Assembly: GCA_027486585.1 (NCBI GenBank)
Contig: JAIXOU010000091.1
Span: 1 to 64,000, forward strand
Length of the DNA: 64,000 nt
Direction: 5' to 3'
Source of the DNA: Verrucomicrobiaceae bacterium
Lineage (GTDB): Bacteria; Verrucomicrobiota; Verrucomicrobiia; Verrucomicrobiales; Verrucomicrobiaceae
Shown: piece by piece, positions 9,401 to 18,552 of the stretch
How positions within the stretch are numbered: position 1 is the first letter of the stretch
Layout: every line of letters starts with the position of its first letter
Translations under genes and position numbers: made by a program
Notes under the pieces: generated by a model
What the model was told of the DNA's origin: nothing
The model's input: only the letters and a program-made list of their open reading frames with translations
Database searches by the model: none

Positions 9401-10017
9401 ATGTTACCGGCATTATCAATGCCAATCCCTTCAGGGGAATTAAATCGTGTATTAGAACTACCATCATTCGAACCTGCTTGTCCTGACGTGCCCGCAAAGA
9501 CGGTTACTACGCCTGCTGGCGTGACCTTACGAATCACGTGATTGGCCGTATCCGCCACATAATAGGTTCCTGGTGGATTGTTAGCTGAGGTATCAAACGC
9601 AACGGCCTTGGGTGAAGAAAGAACCGTCGCTAAACCAATACGATTAGCAAAGCCTGATCGGCCGGCCTGACCCAACCGCGTCGTTATGGACCCTGTAGCT
9701 ACGTTGAATTCTCGAACCGTATGATTCCCAGCATCTGCGATAAAAACATTGCCCGCTGAATTGAGAAACAATCCTTGGGGTAAATTCAATTTCCCAGCCA
9801 CATTCAAGCTCCACAATTCAGAACCGACAGTCTCATCATCCGTAGCAAGGAAGAGTCGGTTTCCGACCGCAGCCATATCGTCATTATCAGTCGGGCTTGG
9901 TACAAGGGCTGTGGTGTTAACATCCTTGATGGTTAGGACCTCTTGGCTCCAAGCACAGGTCTTACCCAGCACTAAGCTGAGGCAGATGATCTGAATGAAG
10001 GGGGGATATATTTTCAT
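3487..10017 (-). CDS. Giant secreted NHL/ELW-repeat, Ig-like and He_PIG protein
   Basis: A 2176-residue exported protein with a signal peptide (about 1-24, ending ...TCAWS). Domains in order: one ELW-type repeat (26-75); at least six NHL-type propeller repeats with the core VADTGNHTIRxI...AG (about 79-412); a long run of repeats built on ELWxSDGTxxGTxxVKDI followed by LFFxA (about 419-1309); a choice-of-anchor-D/ASPM-like beta domain (about 1320-1440); two Ig-like domains (about 1442-1640); a He_PIG putative Ig domain containing LPAGLRIDAKTGIISGVPTKAG (about 1645-1737); and a C-terminal module (about 1740-2176) shared with the second giant protein at 28454-32572. No transmembrane anchor or LPXTG motif is visible. 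Its role is probably at the cell surface or in adhesion or binding, but this is unproven. It is transcribed away from leuB. Confidence 0.88.
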   Translation of the reverse strand: MKIYPPFIQIICLSLVLGKTCAWSQEVLTIKDVNTTALVPSPTDNDDMAAVGNRLFLATDDETVGSELWSLNVAGKLNLPQGLFLNSAGNVFIADAGNHTVREFNVATGSITTRLGQAGRSGFANRIGLATVLSSPKAVAFDTSANNPPGTYYVADTANHVIRKVTPAGVVTVFAGTSGQAGSNDGSSNTRFNSPEGIGIDNAGNIFVADTGNHVIRQITSLGVVSTFAGGAGIVGSTNATGTAARFSSPRGIAVSKSGSGEVFVADTGNHTIRRISGGGVVTTLAGTAGSGGSADGTGAVARFSSPAAIALGSGSNLFVADTGNHTIRQIVTTTAAVTTLAGSAGTSGYQNGTGTAARFNAPAGIAADGLDNVYVADTQNQVLRKVTSTGVTTIIAGVPNNLGSDDGVANSAGLALTPSVVKDILPGSQGSKPKKLTVVPTATVSSVVIPGSLFFTAEDVDGNIDLWNSDGTASGTKMVQDIPYNLFEGPEKLTSVNGNLYFEGFDLNNGKELWRTKRTSGGALTGAELVFDSRPGGLGGEIDNLISFDANTLILTANKGALFGSELFKIPTTGPIPTDPGLNVPPSDFDGASWGFRDLRVFGGKICFVATGIDPISGNGAGTELFNVDVNSNQLSLVEDIVAETFSSDPAQLTISGSPTSGRLFFVATSNDFGPELWSTTTELDEVNTSLVKDIKSGTESSNIQNLTPIVVLNGTVASNRVVFTANDGSAIGTELWQSDGTTDGTELLKDITNGGDSVLSNFVNLGPNLVVFTQEVSGQLILWRTDGTLNGTFEIEDFVSEPGRLDEPNTTAVAFRKPTVIGNTLYFMLGDDQLWKTTGASDAATVRVQKFRQGTAGSESQDFTQLEDGRIVFSAFTGTHGREPWVTDGTGDGTTILMNIASDGNSSNPKNFTSGSGGRFFFTASPADSTSELYVVNGNTVEMLKKINESGDSDVSDLYWNPNSSSTTSPTVDPTLYFSASDSSSSFTANKELWKSSGATGNAVKVREINTNQDSSSDPNGFKAIGTTVYFAATGPSQGRELYKTNGTFTGTVQVKDINEGGSSSSNPKELVVGPGNKLFFVATGRSNDPLTNTGRELWMSDGTASGTKAVKNINGGNADAIDDDAFTDLTPKAYLTVVGNLLYFVANDGIHGKELWQSSGTEAGTKMVKDINIVRPIDGNEGSTEGSDPTDLRNVNGKLFFLADDGVNGRELWTLGTTGPVMVSTGTRTGLVTGPGSANIQYLTVVNDVVAFAANDESFGREVWISNGTTSGTYNLADFLPGGNSSNPSNLFAFNSNLIFSAADSAFGNEPRFAFTAPVISIEYQEAVPLPSNGNAEVDFTPNPAFVAFGQSSTLTLTIKNSGNNNLRNITASISGLHAAEFTITTKPAVVIAKGDFSNVVVTFKPREGGERVAKLTVLSSDPLIPSFVIGLSADCRKETTVTTQPEFAHFVKVGTPVTLSTNAVNTPTRPLVLQWRRNGTAVAGAVTSPLLLNAALTNAGIYTAQFVNSTPATLPGTGTSDPAHLAVVEDFSPARIQAIRLGTATSTTTIEVKAASSATTLPLRYQWKRSANSNLTSPELLLNSSKFKNVTTSKLTITGATPEDDRYYFCEVTEFDFDRNPINDRVLIGGTTELRVFTASPVVTALQTLPVGVVGVNYFYQITVDPAPTKAPTSFSAKTLPAGLRIDAKTGIISGVPTKAGETTVQIAATNGVLPNPAAVSVSMKIVDVPTGLDGVYTGLIDREPNMNENLGGRIDLTVTKATGAFSGSLTMGVLNHRFTGWLGFGISSSQPLTAVPPYTATVTVSRGPVLAPLTLTFTIDDTTKNQFSGQVSMVTSTGPLTVPVSGWKQIRKATPPTESAIAYAGLYNFGIRLPDQINSAVNPNLTNLSVPQGNGFGSFTVAAAGTLTMAGRTPDGETLIGGTFVGPTGQVLFFQTLYATSRRGSIRGQLQLGLGPLDDTRDNTLTSTGLDWVRPANLAAVSGTASTRTYRAGFGLPGTPVLTPVELKAFGGRYVAPTTLLKISGAPAAKPTPTTANAEVVFTQGGLASNFPSGTGASRVPDLNVAVTATNTTVVVGDNPAKTSITPNSRTGAISGRFSLSDANVRTAAPLTPNPILRAVSFQGVIVPNNEDDTHEGVGYFILPQLPTVDNATLVTTTPILSGKMIFRKLP
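6090..8760 (-). repeat. Tandem ELW/DGT repeat array inside the giant gene
   Basis: About 20 degenerate copies of roughly 45-60 residues, each with ELW, a D/SGT..GT turn, VKDI and a following LFF/YF.A strand. The copies are diverged at DNA level, so they are protein repeats rather than recent DNA duplications. The periodic WxxxGT pattern suggests blades of one or more beta-propellers. Confidence 0.75.
8780..9790 (-). repeat. NHL/SMP-30-like propeller repeats in the giant gene
   Basis: At least six consecutive repeats of about 55-60 residues, each containing ADTxNHxIRxIT, a VTTxAG strand, a GxxDGxGxxARFxxP segment and GIAxxxxGNxxVAD. Six NHL repeats are the usual number for one closed beta-propeller, so this block probably folds as a single propeller. 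Confidence 0.8.
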
Positions 10018-11308
<1,291 letters not shown>

Positions 11309-11334
11309 GGGCTTTGCCGCTAGCATCCCATCCA

Positions 11335-11364
11335 ATCGGCGGCCGTCCATGATCGGCCGTCGAT
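11335..11364 (+). terminator. Stem-loop after leuB
   Basis: An 11-bp stem (ATCGGCGGCCG pairing with CGGCCGTCGAT, one G-U pair) around an 8-base loop, 26 bases past the leuB stop, followed by ATCTTT. The short T run makes it a modest intrinsic-terminator candidate. Confidence 0.5.
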
Positions 11365-11432
11365 ATCTTTGTGCATCGTGCTTGCCAAGCGCTTGGATAG
11401 GCGCGAAAAAGGGCTAGTTCCCCCTATTGCTC

Positions 11433-12818
11433 ATGTCTGAAATGCACTCGTCTGCCTTCCCCTCTGCCGAAGAGCTAGGGAATAGTCTGCTTCAATACGA
11501 CATTCTGGAGCAGATCCAGGTCGAAAATGAAAGTGCCATTTATCGCGCACGGCAGCCGGCCCTAGAGCGCCAGGTCATGATTCGGGTGCTTGCGGAGCCT
11601 CCAGTAGAAGCAGCCACCCGCCTCATGGAGCGCCTCAGATCCAGAGCACGTCTGGTTCATCCGCGAATTGTTGCGGTGTACGATTTTGGCCGCACGCATT
11701 CAGGCCATTTGTATCTGATCACCGAGCATGTGGACGGACGCCTCCTGTGTGACCTCATCCGCGAACGTCAGATCACCCCAAAACTAGCCTACACCTTAGC
11801 GCTCCAGCTTTGTGATGCGTTAAGCTTAATCCATGAAAACAACACCCTTCATGGAGCGCTGAACACGCGCACTCTTCTTGTCGATCGTGACTGGCAGATC
11901 AAGCTCACGGGTATCGGCATGGCTGAGAATGAAACAGGGGAGCTTTCTTGGCTGCATGAAGCCCAATCATCTGTGGGAAATGATCTCTATGCGCTTGGTG
12001 CGGTGCTTCATGAAATGTTTGGCAAAGAACCACTGCCAGCGGATGGTCGCATATCACGGAATCTACCACCCACTTTTGCAGCGGTCATCCGCCGCTGTGT
12101 GCACGCTGAAATGGCACGTCGCTTTACCAGTGGAACCGAAATCAAAGAGGCTTTAATCAGCGCCTTACGTTCTGAAAAACAAAAGGTCGTTCAAGCAGAG
12201 GTTACCGCGCCACCGGTCATTCCAGCTATATCACCTGCACCAGTCGCCAAAGTTCCAGAACAGCCTTCGCTAGGCTCAAGCGCGCCCCCGCGCTATGCTC
12301 CAGGTCGTCCACCAGCGCCCGTTCAGCGTGCCCAGCCAAGCTTTGCTAAAAAGTTAGACGACTTCCTTTGGTCCTGCCTGCGCGCTAGCTTACACCTCAT
12401 GATTTTTGGCGTGGCGGCAGGCATCCTCTTTGTTTCATACCTGCTCAAAGATAAAATCATCATCGGTGATCGAGAGACGGCGACTGAAGAACCCGCTTTT
12501 CCAGCAGAGGTCTTAGGCAAGCTGCCCGATGCCCCCATGCTGCCTGAAAGAACCAGCACACAGATATCAAAGCCCATTGAGCTGCCTGTAGCCGACCCTT
12601 TTGCAAAGCTCAACGCTGAATACCAGAATGCGGTGCAGAACGAGGCCAGTGCAGCTTTGGAAAAAGTCCGACTCGATGATCTACCCTTCATCCAAAAAGA
12701 ACTGCAACGCATTCAAAGTGGCGAGCCCCTACCAACGACAGACGAAGCGGTTTTACCAGCCTCATTAAAACGCCTGCGGGACGACTACCGCCGTCAACGC
12801 GCCGCGATAGAAAAGTAA
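11433..12818 (+). CDS. Membrane-anchored degenerate Ser/Thr protein kinase (pseudokinase)
   Basis: A 461-residue protein (start ATG 11433; an in-frame TTG at 11427 would add two residues). The first 240 residues align with the bacterial Hanks-type kinase fold: YDILEQI opening, RARLVHPRIVAVYDFGR, LYLITEHVDGRLLCDLI hinge, a catalytic-loop equivalent, then GNDLYALGAVLHEMF and a final RCVHAEMARRFTSG. The catalytic signature is gone: the glycine loop lacks glycines (VENESAIYRA), the VAIK lysine is Arg (VMIRVL), HRDxxxxN reads HGALNTRT, and DFG reads TGIG. A Pro-rich linker, one transmembrane helix (about 320-342) and an extracytoplasmic tail follow. It is probably a non-catalytic scaffold or sensor. 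The exported PQQ-like propeller gene follows 22 bases later. Confidence 0.82.
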   Translation: MSEMHSSAFPSAEELGNSLLQYDILEQIQVENESAIYRARQPALERQVMIRVLAEPPVEAATRLMERLRSRARLVHPRIVAVYDFGRTHSGHLYLITEHVDGRLLCDLIRERQITPKLAYTLALQLCDALSLIHENNTLHGALNTRTLLVDRDWQIKLTGIGMAENETGELSWLHEAQSSVGNDLYALGAVLHEMFGKEPLPADGRISRNLPPTFAAVIRRCVHAEMARRFTSGTEIKEALISALRSEKQKVVQAEVTAPPVIPAISPAPVAKVPEQPSLGSSAPPRYAPGRPPAPVQRAQPSFAKKLDDFLWSCLRASLHLMIFGVAAGILFVSYLLKDKIIIGDRETATEEPAFPAEVLGKLPDAPMLPERTSTQISKPIELPVADPFAKLNAEYQNAVQNEASAALEKVRLDDLPFIQKELQRIQSGEPLPTTDEAVLPASLKRLRDDYRRQRAAIEK

Positions 12819-12840
12819 AGACGCGAGAATCATCACGACC

Positions 12841-14139
12841 ATGAAGTGCCTATATTTCACACTACTCTTCGCCACCACTCAGATCTCCCGAGCCCAGGAC
12901 TGGCCTGAATGGCGCGGCATCGGTGCGCAGGGAATCAGCACAGCCAAAGGACTACCTGAAACCTGGAGTGAAACCAGCAACGTCCGCTGGAAAAAAGAAC
13001 TCCCAGGTCGTGGACACTCCACCCCCATCGTCGTCGGAGATCATCTGTGGCTCACCACCGCCATCGAAAAAGCTGCCAGTGCAGATCAGGCTAAAACCAA
13101 ACTTGCCAGCAACACGGGTGACCAACCACTAACCGTACTCGACTCTGTCAGCCTACGGGTACTCTGTGTGGACAAAGTGAGTGGCACAATCCTGCACGAC
13201 ATCGAAGTGCTGAATGTCAAAGATCCTCAATGGGCACATACCCTGAACAGCTATGCCTCACCCAGCCCCATCTTTGCAGCAGGCCGACTCTACGCGCATT
13301 TTGGCAGCTTTGGTACTATCTGCATGGACACAACCAATCAGGCCATCTTGTGGAAAAATGAGGAGCTGCATATTATGCATGAAAACGGTCCCGGCTCCAC
13401 GCCTATCCTGCATGGTAAACACCTCATCGTCCACTTTGATGGCAGCGATCAGCAGTTCATCGCCGCCTTTGATATCGATACAGGAAAGGTCGCCTGGAAG
13501 ACAGCCCGCAGCGGAATCATGGACCCACGTCCGCAACAGCGAAAAGCCTATGGCACGCCACTCATCGTCACCATGAATGAGCAGCCAGTCGTTGTCAGTC
13601 CTGCGGCAGATTGGGTTTATGGCTACGATTCAGAGACAGGCAAAGAACTCTGGAAATTAGCCTATGAGGGCCTCGGCTTCTCCATGAGCGTCTGCCCAGT
13701 AGCAGATACTGAACGCATCTACATCAGCACTAGCTTTGGGAAGTCACAAGTCATCGCCCTAAACTATGCAGGAGTAAAATCACCTGAGATCGCTTGGCGA
13801 AACAACAAGAACGCCCCCAAGATGTGCTCACCAGTTCTAACCAACAATTTGCTTTTTTACATCGACGACGGAGGCATCGTCAGCTGCATTGATCCTAAAA
13901 CAGGAGAGGCCCACTATCGCGAGAGACTCGGAGGAAAGTTTAGTGCCTCGCCCATCATCGCAGAGGGAAAAATCTACTTTGCCAGTCGTGAAGGAGTCGT
14001 CACCGTCATCGCTGCTGAAAAGACCTTTAAAATCCTTTCCCAAAATACCCTGGATGGAGCTCTCATGGCTAGTCCCGTAGCCGTCGATCACACCCTTTAT
14101 TTGAGGACTGATAAAGCACTCTATCGGATTGAAAAGTAA
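12841..14139 (+). CDS. Exported PQQ-binding-like beta-propeller protein
   Basis: A 432-residue protein with a short signal peptide (MKCLYFTLLFATTQISRAQ) followed at once by DWPEWRG, the typical opening of verrucomicrobial and planctomycete outer-membrane-assembly/PQQ-like repeat proteins. Propeller strands recur as ...VLCVDKVSGTILHDIEV, FGTICMDTTNQAILWKNE, IAAFDIDTGKVAWKT, VYGYDSETGKELWKL, VSCIDPKTGEAHYRE, each with the Dxx(T/S)G(x)xxW pattern of PQQ_2/BamB repeats. Enzymatic activity is not evident; these proteins often act as scaffolds or have unknown roles. It lies just downstream of the pseudokinase gene and may be co-transcribed. Confidence 0.88.
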   Translation: MKCLYFTLLFATTQISRAQDWPEWRGIGAQGISTAKGLPETWSETSNVRWKKELPGRGHSTPIVVGDHLWLTTAIEKAASADQAKTKLASNTGDQPLTVLDSVSLRVLCVDKVSGTILHDIEVLNVKDPQWAHTLNSYASPSPIFAAGRLYAHFGSFGTICMDTTNQAILWKNEELHIMHENGPGSTPILHGKHLIVHFDGSDQQFIAAFDIDTGKVAWKTARSGIMDPRPQQRKAYGTPLIVTMNEQPVVVSPAADWVYGYDSETGKELWKLAYEGLGFSMSVCPVADTERIYISTSFGKSQVIALNYAGVKSPEIAWRNNKNAPKMCSPVLTNNLLFYIDDGGIVSCIDPKTGEAHYRERLGGKFSASPIIAEGKIYFASREGVVTVIAAEKTFKILSQNTLDGALMASPVAVDHTLYLRTDKALYRIEK

Positions 14140-14163
14140 CCCATCTGCGCCACCTCACCGACC

Positions 14164-14971
14164 GTGACTCCAGCTTGCAAAAAATTACTTTTTGATCTCC
14201 TCTCTACACCAAGCCCGACCGGCTTTGAATTCAGCGGTGAACGTAAGTGGATGGATTACACACGCCAATTCCCGGACCCAGTCGAAAGTGATTCCTACGG
14301 CACGGCCTGGGCCACCCAGGAAGGCGCCAGCAAAAAGCCCAAACATCTCATGTTTGAAGCTCATGCAGATGAGATTGGCTACATGGTAAAGTACATTTCC
14401 AAAGACGGATTCCTCAGCGTCGATCGGGTCGGTGGCGGTGATGCCACGACAGCGTGCGGACGCAGCGTGGATATCCTCGGTGACAAAGGCACCGTGCGTG
14501 GCATTATCGGAAATCGCGACATTCACACCCACGAAGATCGTAAAAATGGAAAGGCCCCAAAGGTGCATGAACTCTGGATCGACATCGGAGCCACCAGTGA
14601 CAAAGAAGTTGCTAAGGCTGGCGTCCGCATCGGGCATCCGGCCGTTTATTCCGACACCGTCGAAGAATTCGGGCAACATCGTTTGTTTGGCCGCGCCTTG
14701 GACAATCGAGTCGGCGGCTTCATCATCCCGAAGTCATGGCAGGACTTAGCAAAGGCAAGAAACGCCTCCCCCCACCCTCATCGCTGTGAATGCGGTAAAG
14801 GAAGAGATCGGCGGCCATGGAGCCAAAATGGCTACTCATCGCCTGATGCCAGTTGCAGCCATTGTCCTGGATGTCACTCTTGCCACCAATAGACCGACAG
14901 TGAACATGAAACGCTATGGTGAAGTGACACTTGGTGGAGGTCCCAGTCATGAATTCAAAGTGCGACTCTAG
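14164..14971 (+). pseudogene. Broken M42-family metallopeptidase gene
   Basis: Starts at GTG 14164 (TPACKKLLFDLLSTPSPTGFE) and carries the family's first metal ligands HADEIGYMV and the bridging Asp in ALDNRVGG. The reading frame is then lost twice. After GGFII the expected PEVMAGLSKGKKRLPP continues one base out of frame (C run 14727-14729), and TLIAVNAVKEEIGGHGAKMATHRLMP continues in yet another frame (C run 14768-14773). Each shift is restored by adding one C. The catalytic EE and the LDVT ligand are thus out of frame. Even when repaired, the protein stops after GGGPSHEFKVRL at about 270 residues; M42 enzymes have about 350, and the last metal-binding His region is missing. The uncorrected product would be 242 residues and inactive. 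Confidence 0.85.
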
Positions 14972-14977
14972 CATTTT

Positions 14978-16372
14978 TTAGACGCCCTGCGGTAGTCTGA
15001 TCCAAAAACTGGCACCGCCGCCCTCACGATTGTTGACGCCTACCGTTCCACCATGCGCTGTTGCAATAGCCCGAACAAGACTGAGTCCCAGACCAATGCC
15101 TGGATGCCTTGAATTAGCAGCACTACCGCGATTGTAACGCTCCCAGATCATGTGCACCTCCTCAGGGTGAACCCCAGGGCCGCTGTCATCCACACAAATC
15201 ACAGCACCCGTGCCTTCACCATGCCAATGCACGATGATGACACCTCCTTTTGGTGTGTAAGCCAGCGCATTATCCAAAATATTGGCCACCGCTTGGGTCA
15301 GCAACTCACGATCCACGTTGAGCATCAGATCCAGACCCGGGACAACACTCAGTTTTAATCCTCGGTCTTCAGCCGCTGGAGTAAAAAGGTCCACTAACTT
15401 TTCCAAAAGATCACTCACCGGCGTCGCCTGCCGATGCAACCGCAGCGCCCCATGATCACCACCTCGAATCGTGAGAATGGACTGCACCAACTGCGCAGCC
15501 CGATCAATCTCCTCCAAACTACGTGCAGCTGCATCTTCAGCCAAAGGGCTGTCAGTGTGATTGTGCAAAGCCTCTAAGTTTCCGCGAATACGAGCCAGAG
15601 GTGTGCGTAGTTCATGGGCCAATTGATCATTCGTGGACTGAAGCTCACGCGTCAGACTGAGGATTTGATCCAAACCCGCATTGATCACCGAAGCCAAGGT
15701 CTTTAACTCAGGAATTGCCGTTGGCGCGATGAGGCGCACCACTCCTTCTGGCAAATGCAGGCGTTTGGCACTGGCGGTGAACGCTTTGATCGGATTGATC
15801 ACGTCATAGGAATACCAAAGCACTGGCAGCATAGCCACCAATCCAGCCATGATACCGGCTAACCATAAATGATTCTGAATATTGCTAAGGTAACGCTCCG
15901 CTTCGACACTGGAACGACCAAACCAAAGGATGTTCCCATCGTGCAATCGAATGGCTCCCAGAGTGAAATGGTAAGGCGCTTCATTTAGCGTCACTTCAGA
16001 CTGGTGCGTATCTCCCCGTTTGTGCAACTCTACAGGTGACTTTTGCGGCCATGGATAATGTTGCATCGCTTCTGGAATCAACTCATACAGGATCGCACTA
16101 TTGCCATCCAAAATCCGCATCCCGTTGCTTTCGGCATGTTGCCCAGCGGGGAAAACATCCTGCACGCCATCTACCCCGGAGTGCGTATAAATGGCCGCAT
16201 ACTCCACCAAATCGTCCAAGATGATGGCCTGATCTGCCCGCCGCAGATCCTGATTCACTGCAGCTCGCACAAAAAAGATCGTCAAAGCGATACTGCTTCC
16301 AACAATCAGCCCCATGAGCAGCGACAAGCGCCACTGAGACGGCATTTTTTCAGGCCAGAGATTTAAAAACAT
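14978..16372 (-). CDS. Two-component sensor histidine kinase
   Basis: A 464-residue membrane kinase. The N-terminal transmembrane helix (LSLLMGLIVGSSIALTIFFV), a periplasmic sensor loop, a second helix (LAGIMAGLVAMLPVLWY) and a HAMP segment precede a HisKA domain with the phospho-acceptor in AHELRTPLARIRGN. The HATPase domain has the N box (AVANILDNALAYTP), G1 (DDSGPGV) and G2 (GIGLGLSLV). The ATG at 16372 is chosen because GAGGGAAGGG lies just upstream; it overlaps the response-regulator gene by 23 bases, implying coupled translation. The stop is 6 bases from the broken M42 gene on the other strand. The signal sensed is unknown. Confidence 0.93.
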   Translation of the reverse strand: MFLNLWPEKMPSQWRLSLLMGLIVGSSIALTIFFVRAAVNQDLRRADQAIILDDLVEYAAIYTHSGVDGVQDVFPAGQHAESNGMRILDGNSAILYELIPEAMQHYPWPQKSPVELHKRGDTHQSEVTLNEAPYHFTLGAIRLHDGNILWFGRSSVEAERYLSNIQNHLWLAGIMAGLVAMLPVLWYSYDVINPIKAFTASAKRLHLPEGVVRLIAPTAIPELKTLASVINAGLDQILSLTRELQSTNDQLAHELRTPLARIRGNLEALHNHTDSPLAEDAAARSLEEIDRAAQLVQSILTIRGGDHGALRLHRQATPVSDLLEKLVDLFTPAAEDRGLKLSVVPGLDLMLNVDRELLTQAVANILDNALAYTPKGGVIIVHWHGEGTGAVICVDDSGPGVHPEEVHMIWERYNRGSAANSRHPGIGLGLSLVRAIATAHGGTVGVNNREGGGASFWIRLPQGV

Positions 16373-17024
16373 AGCCCTTCCCTCGGATGGTTTCGATATG
16401 GATATCGCAGCCTGGAATTTCAAGCTTCCGGCGCAATCGGCAGATCATCGCATCCACCACATTCGTGCCGGGATCAAAGCGGATATCCCAGACCTGCTCC
16501 AAAAGGAACTGCTTCGGCATGATCCGGCCCTCATGATTCATCAGCACCTCAAGAAGCGTCCACTCACGAGGCTGCAGCTCGACCGTATCCGTGTCACTGC
16601 TGATGCGGCGCTTCACTGGATCGAGCCGGCAATGACCGATCTTCCTTTGCGTGGGTTGAGCATGCGTCGCACGCCGATGCAGTGCATCCAGGCGCGCTAG
16701 AAGCTCTTCGGCAGCGAATGGCTTCGTCAAATAGTCGTCGCCACCTGCCGCTAAGCCACGCACTCGGTCCGCAACACTGGCGCGGGCCGTCAAGAAAAGC
16801 ACAGGCATCATGAGCCCCTCGGCACGCAGATGCTCCACCAGAGAAAAGCCATCCATATCTGGCAAGCCCACATCCAAGATCGCCGCATCACACTCATGAT
16901 CCTTGAGCCATTTAATGGCCGATTTCCCTCTCTCCTCCCATTGCAAGTCATGCCCCGCATCCGCCATCCACCCGACCATCTGGCGGCCAAGTTCAGGATC
17001 ATCTTCAACGAGAAGTAGGTTCAT
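16350..17024 (-). CDS. OmpR/PhoB-family response regulator
   Basis: A 224-residue regulator. The receiver domain has acidic EDD near residue 7, the phosphorylation site in AAILDVGLPDMDG (D51), the Thr in LFLTARA and the Lys in DYLTKPFAAEEL. A C-terminal winged helix contains LQPREWTLLEVLMNHEGRI and VVDAMICRLRRKLE. It probably receives phosphate from the kinase encoded immediately downstream with an overlapping start, and acts as a DNA-binding regulator in the cytoplasm. Confidence 0.95.
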   Translation of the reverse strand: MNLLLVEDDPELGRQMVGWMADAGHDLQWEERGKSAIKWLKDHECDAAILDVGLPDMDGFSLVEHLRAEGLMMPVLFLTARASVADRVRGLAAGGDDYLTKPFAAEELLARLDALHRRATHAQPTQRKIGHCRLDPVKRRISSDTDTVELQPREWTLLEVLMNHEGRIMPKQFLLEQVWDIRFDPGTNVVDAMICRLRRKLEIPGCDIHIETIRGKGYVFKSLA

Positions 17025-17120
17025 AACATGTCACTCTAACGCAAACGGATGAGTTTAGTGAACATAAAACGTACTCGTTCCAAGCATAGAGGAACGTGCT
17101 TTAAGCGGGAAAACGAATCT

Positions 17121-18482
17121 CTAAGCCTTCACGCCCTCTTGGCGGAGGAAGTTTTCCACCCAGGTGATGTCATAGTTGCCGTTTTGGAAGTCGCCAGTGG
17201 TGAGGATTTTGCTTTGAAGAGGGATGGTGGTCTTGATGCCTTCGACCACAAACTCGCCAAGGGCACGTCGCATACGACTGATGGCGATTTCACGTGTGGC
17301 TCCTGTGACGATGAGTTTGGCGATCATCGAGTCATAGTAAGGCGGGACTTCGTAGCCTGAATAGACATGGCTATCCACGCGGACACCGCGTCCACCGGAG
17401 GTGTACCAGAGATTGATCTTCCCTGGGCTGGGGGCGAAATTACGGGCGGGGTCTTCGGCGTTGATTCGGCACTCGATGCTATGTCCGCGGGCTTGGGCCT
17501 TCAAGACGTGCTCACTGAGAGGCAGGCCAGCAGCGATGCGGATCTGCTCTTTGATGAGGTCACAGCCGTAAACTTCTTCAGTGATCGGATGCTCCACTTG
17601 GATACGGGTGTTCATCTCCATGAAGTAGAAATCCTTGCGGTTATTATCGACAAGGAACTCAATGGTGCCGCAGTTCTCATAACCGATTTCTTTGCAAAGG
17701 GCCACAGCTGCATCACCCATTTTCTTGCGCAGTTCAGGGCTCATTTTCGGACTAGGGCACTCTTCGATGATCTTCTGATTACGACGCTGCATGGAGCAGT
17801 CGCGCTCACCGAGATGGACGACATTGCCGAGGCTATCTGCCACGAGTTGAAACTCGATGTGATGCGGCTTATCGACGAGTTTTTCCATATACATGGAGCC
17901 GTCACCAAAACATTTCAGAGCTTCCATGGAAGCAGCCTGGAAACTGGAGATGAGAGTGGCCTCATTGAGCACGGGCCTCATGCCACGACCACCACCACCA
18001 GCGGTAGCCTTGATGATAACCGGGTAACCAATTTTGCGCGCCCAGTGAAGGGCCTCTTCTTCTGTATGAATGATGCCGTCTGATCCTGGTGTGATCGGCA
18101 CACCGGCCGCTAGGGCTGTGGCGCGGGCTGAGTTCTTGTCACCCATGCGGGCGATGACCGCCGAGCTCGGGCCAATGAATTTGATTTTGCACTGCTCGCA
18201 CACATCTGCGAACTCAGCTTTTTCAGAGAGGAAACCATAGCCAGGATGAATGGCGTCCACGTTAGCAATCTCAGCAGCGCTGATGATGCGGCTGATCTTC
18301 AGATAGCTCTCACTACTCGGCCCAGGTCCAATGCAGATAGCCTCGTCGGCGAGGTGAACGTGCATGGAGTCCACATCAGCCTCAGAATAAACGGCGACTG
18401 TTTTGACATCGAGTTCTTTGCAGGCTCGGATGATGCGGACGGCGATTTCACCACGATTAGCGACGAGGATTTTTTTAAACAT
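17121..18482 (-). CDS. accC: Acetyl-CoA carboxylase, biotin carboxylase subunit
   Basis: A 453-residue ATP-grasp enzyme of standard AccC length. It carboxylates biotin on AccB using bicarbonate and ATP, the first half-reaction of malonyl-CoA formation. Visible family segments: [19 protein letters not shown] at the N-terminus, [15 protein letters not shown], the ATP-binding loop [35 protein letters not shown], and [17 protein letters not shown]. It is the second gene of the accB-accC pair, with a 115-base gap holding a strong stem-loop. Confidence 0.98.
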   Translation of the reverse strand: MFKKILVANRGEIAVRIIRACKELDVKTVAVYSEADVDSMHVHLADEAICIGPGPSSESYLKISRIISAAEIANVDAIHPGYGFLSEKAEFADVCEQCKIKFIGPSSAVIARMGDKNSARATALAAGVPITPGSDGIIHTEEEALHWARKIGYPVIIKATAGGGGRGMRPVLNEATLISSFQAASMEALKCFGDGSMYMEKLVDKPHHIEFQLVADSLGNVVHLGERDCSMQRRNQKIIEECPSPKMSPELRKKMGDAAVALCKEIGYENCGTIEFLVDNNRKDFYFMEMNTRIQVEHPITEEVYGCDLIKEQIRIAAGLPLSEHVLKAQARGHSIECRINAEDPARNFAPSPGKINLWYTSGGRGVRVDSHVYSGYEVPPYYDSMIAKLIVTGATREIAISRMRRALGEFVVEGIKTTIPLQSKILTTGDFQNGNYDITWVENFLRQEGVKA

Positions 18483-18552
18483 GGAACGAGAGCGAGAGGA
18501 CTGAAAGCTGAGTGAATGAGGAGAGGATATGCTGACTAAAACTGGACGAATG

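Noticed and set aside
8780-9790. Periodic sequence at about 170-base spacing that might suggest a CRISPR array
   Set aside because: The repeats are diverged in-frame NHL protein repeats with a signal peptide upstream; there are no identical short repeats with unique spacers.
14185-14679. A 164-codon minus-strand open frame over the M42 gene
   Set aside because: Antisense to conserved metallopeptidase sequence.
14700-14800. Programmed frameshifting in the M42 gene
   Set aside because: Two separate shifts would be needed, no slippery heptamer or downstream structure is evident, and the repaired product is still truncated.
17070-17098. CGTTCC/GGAACG stem-loop between accC and the first response regulator
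   Set aside because: The stem is only 6 bp with an 8-9 base loop and no T run; too weak to call a terminator.
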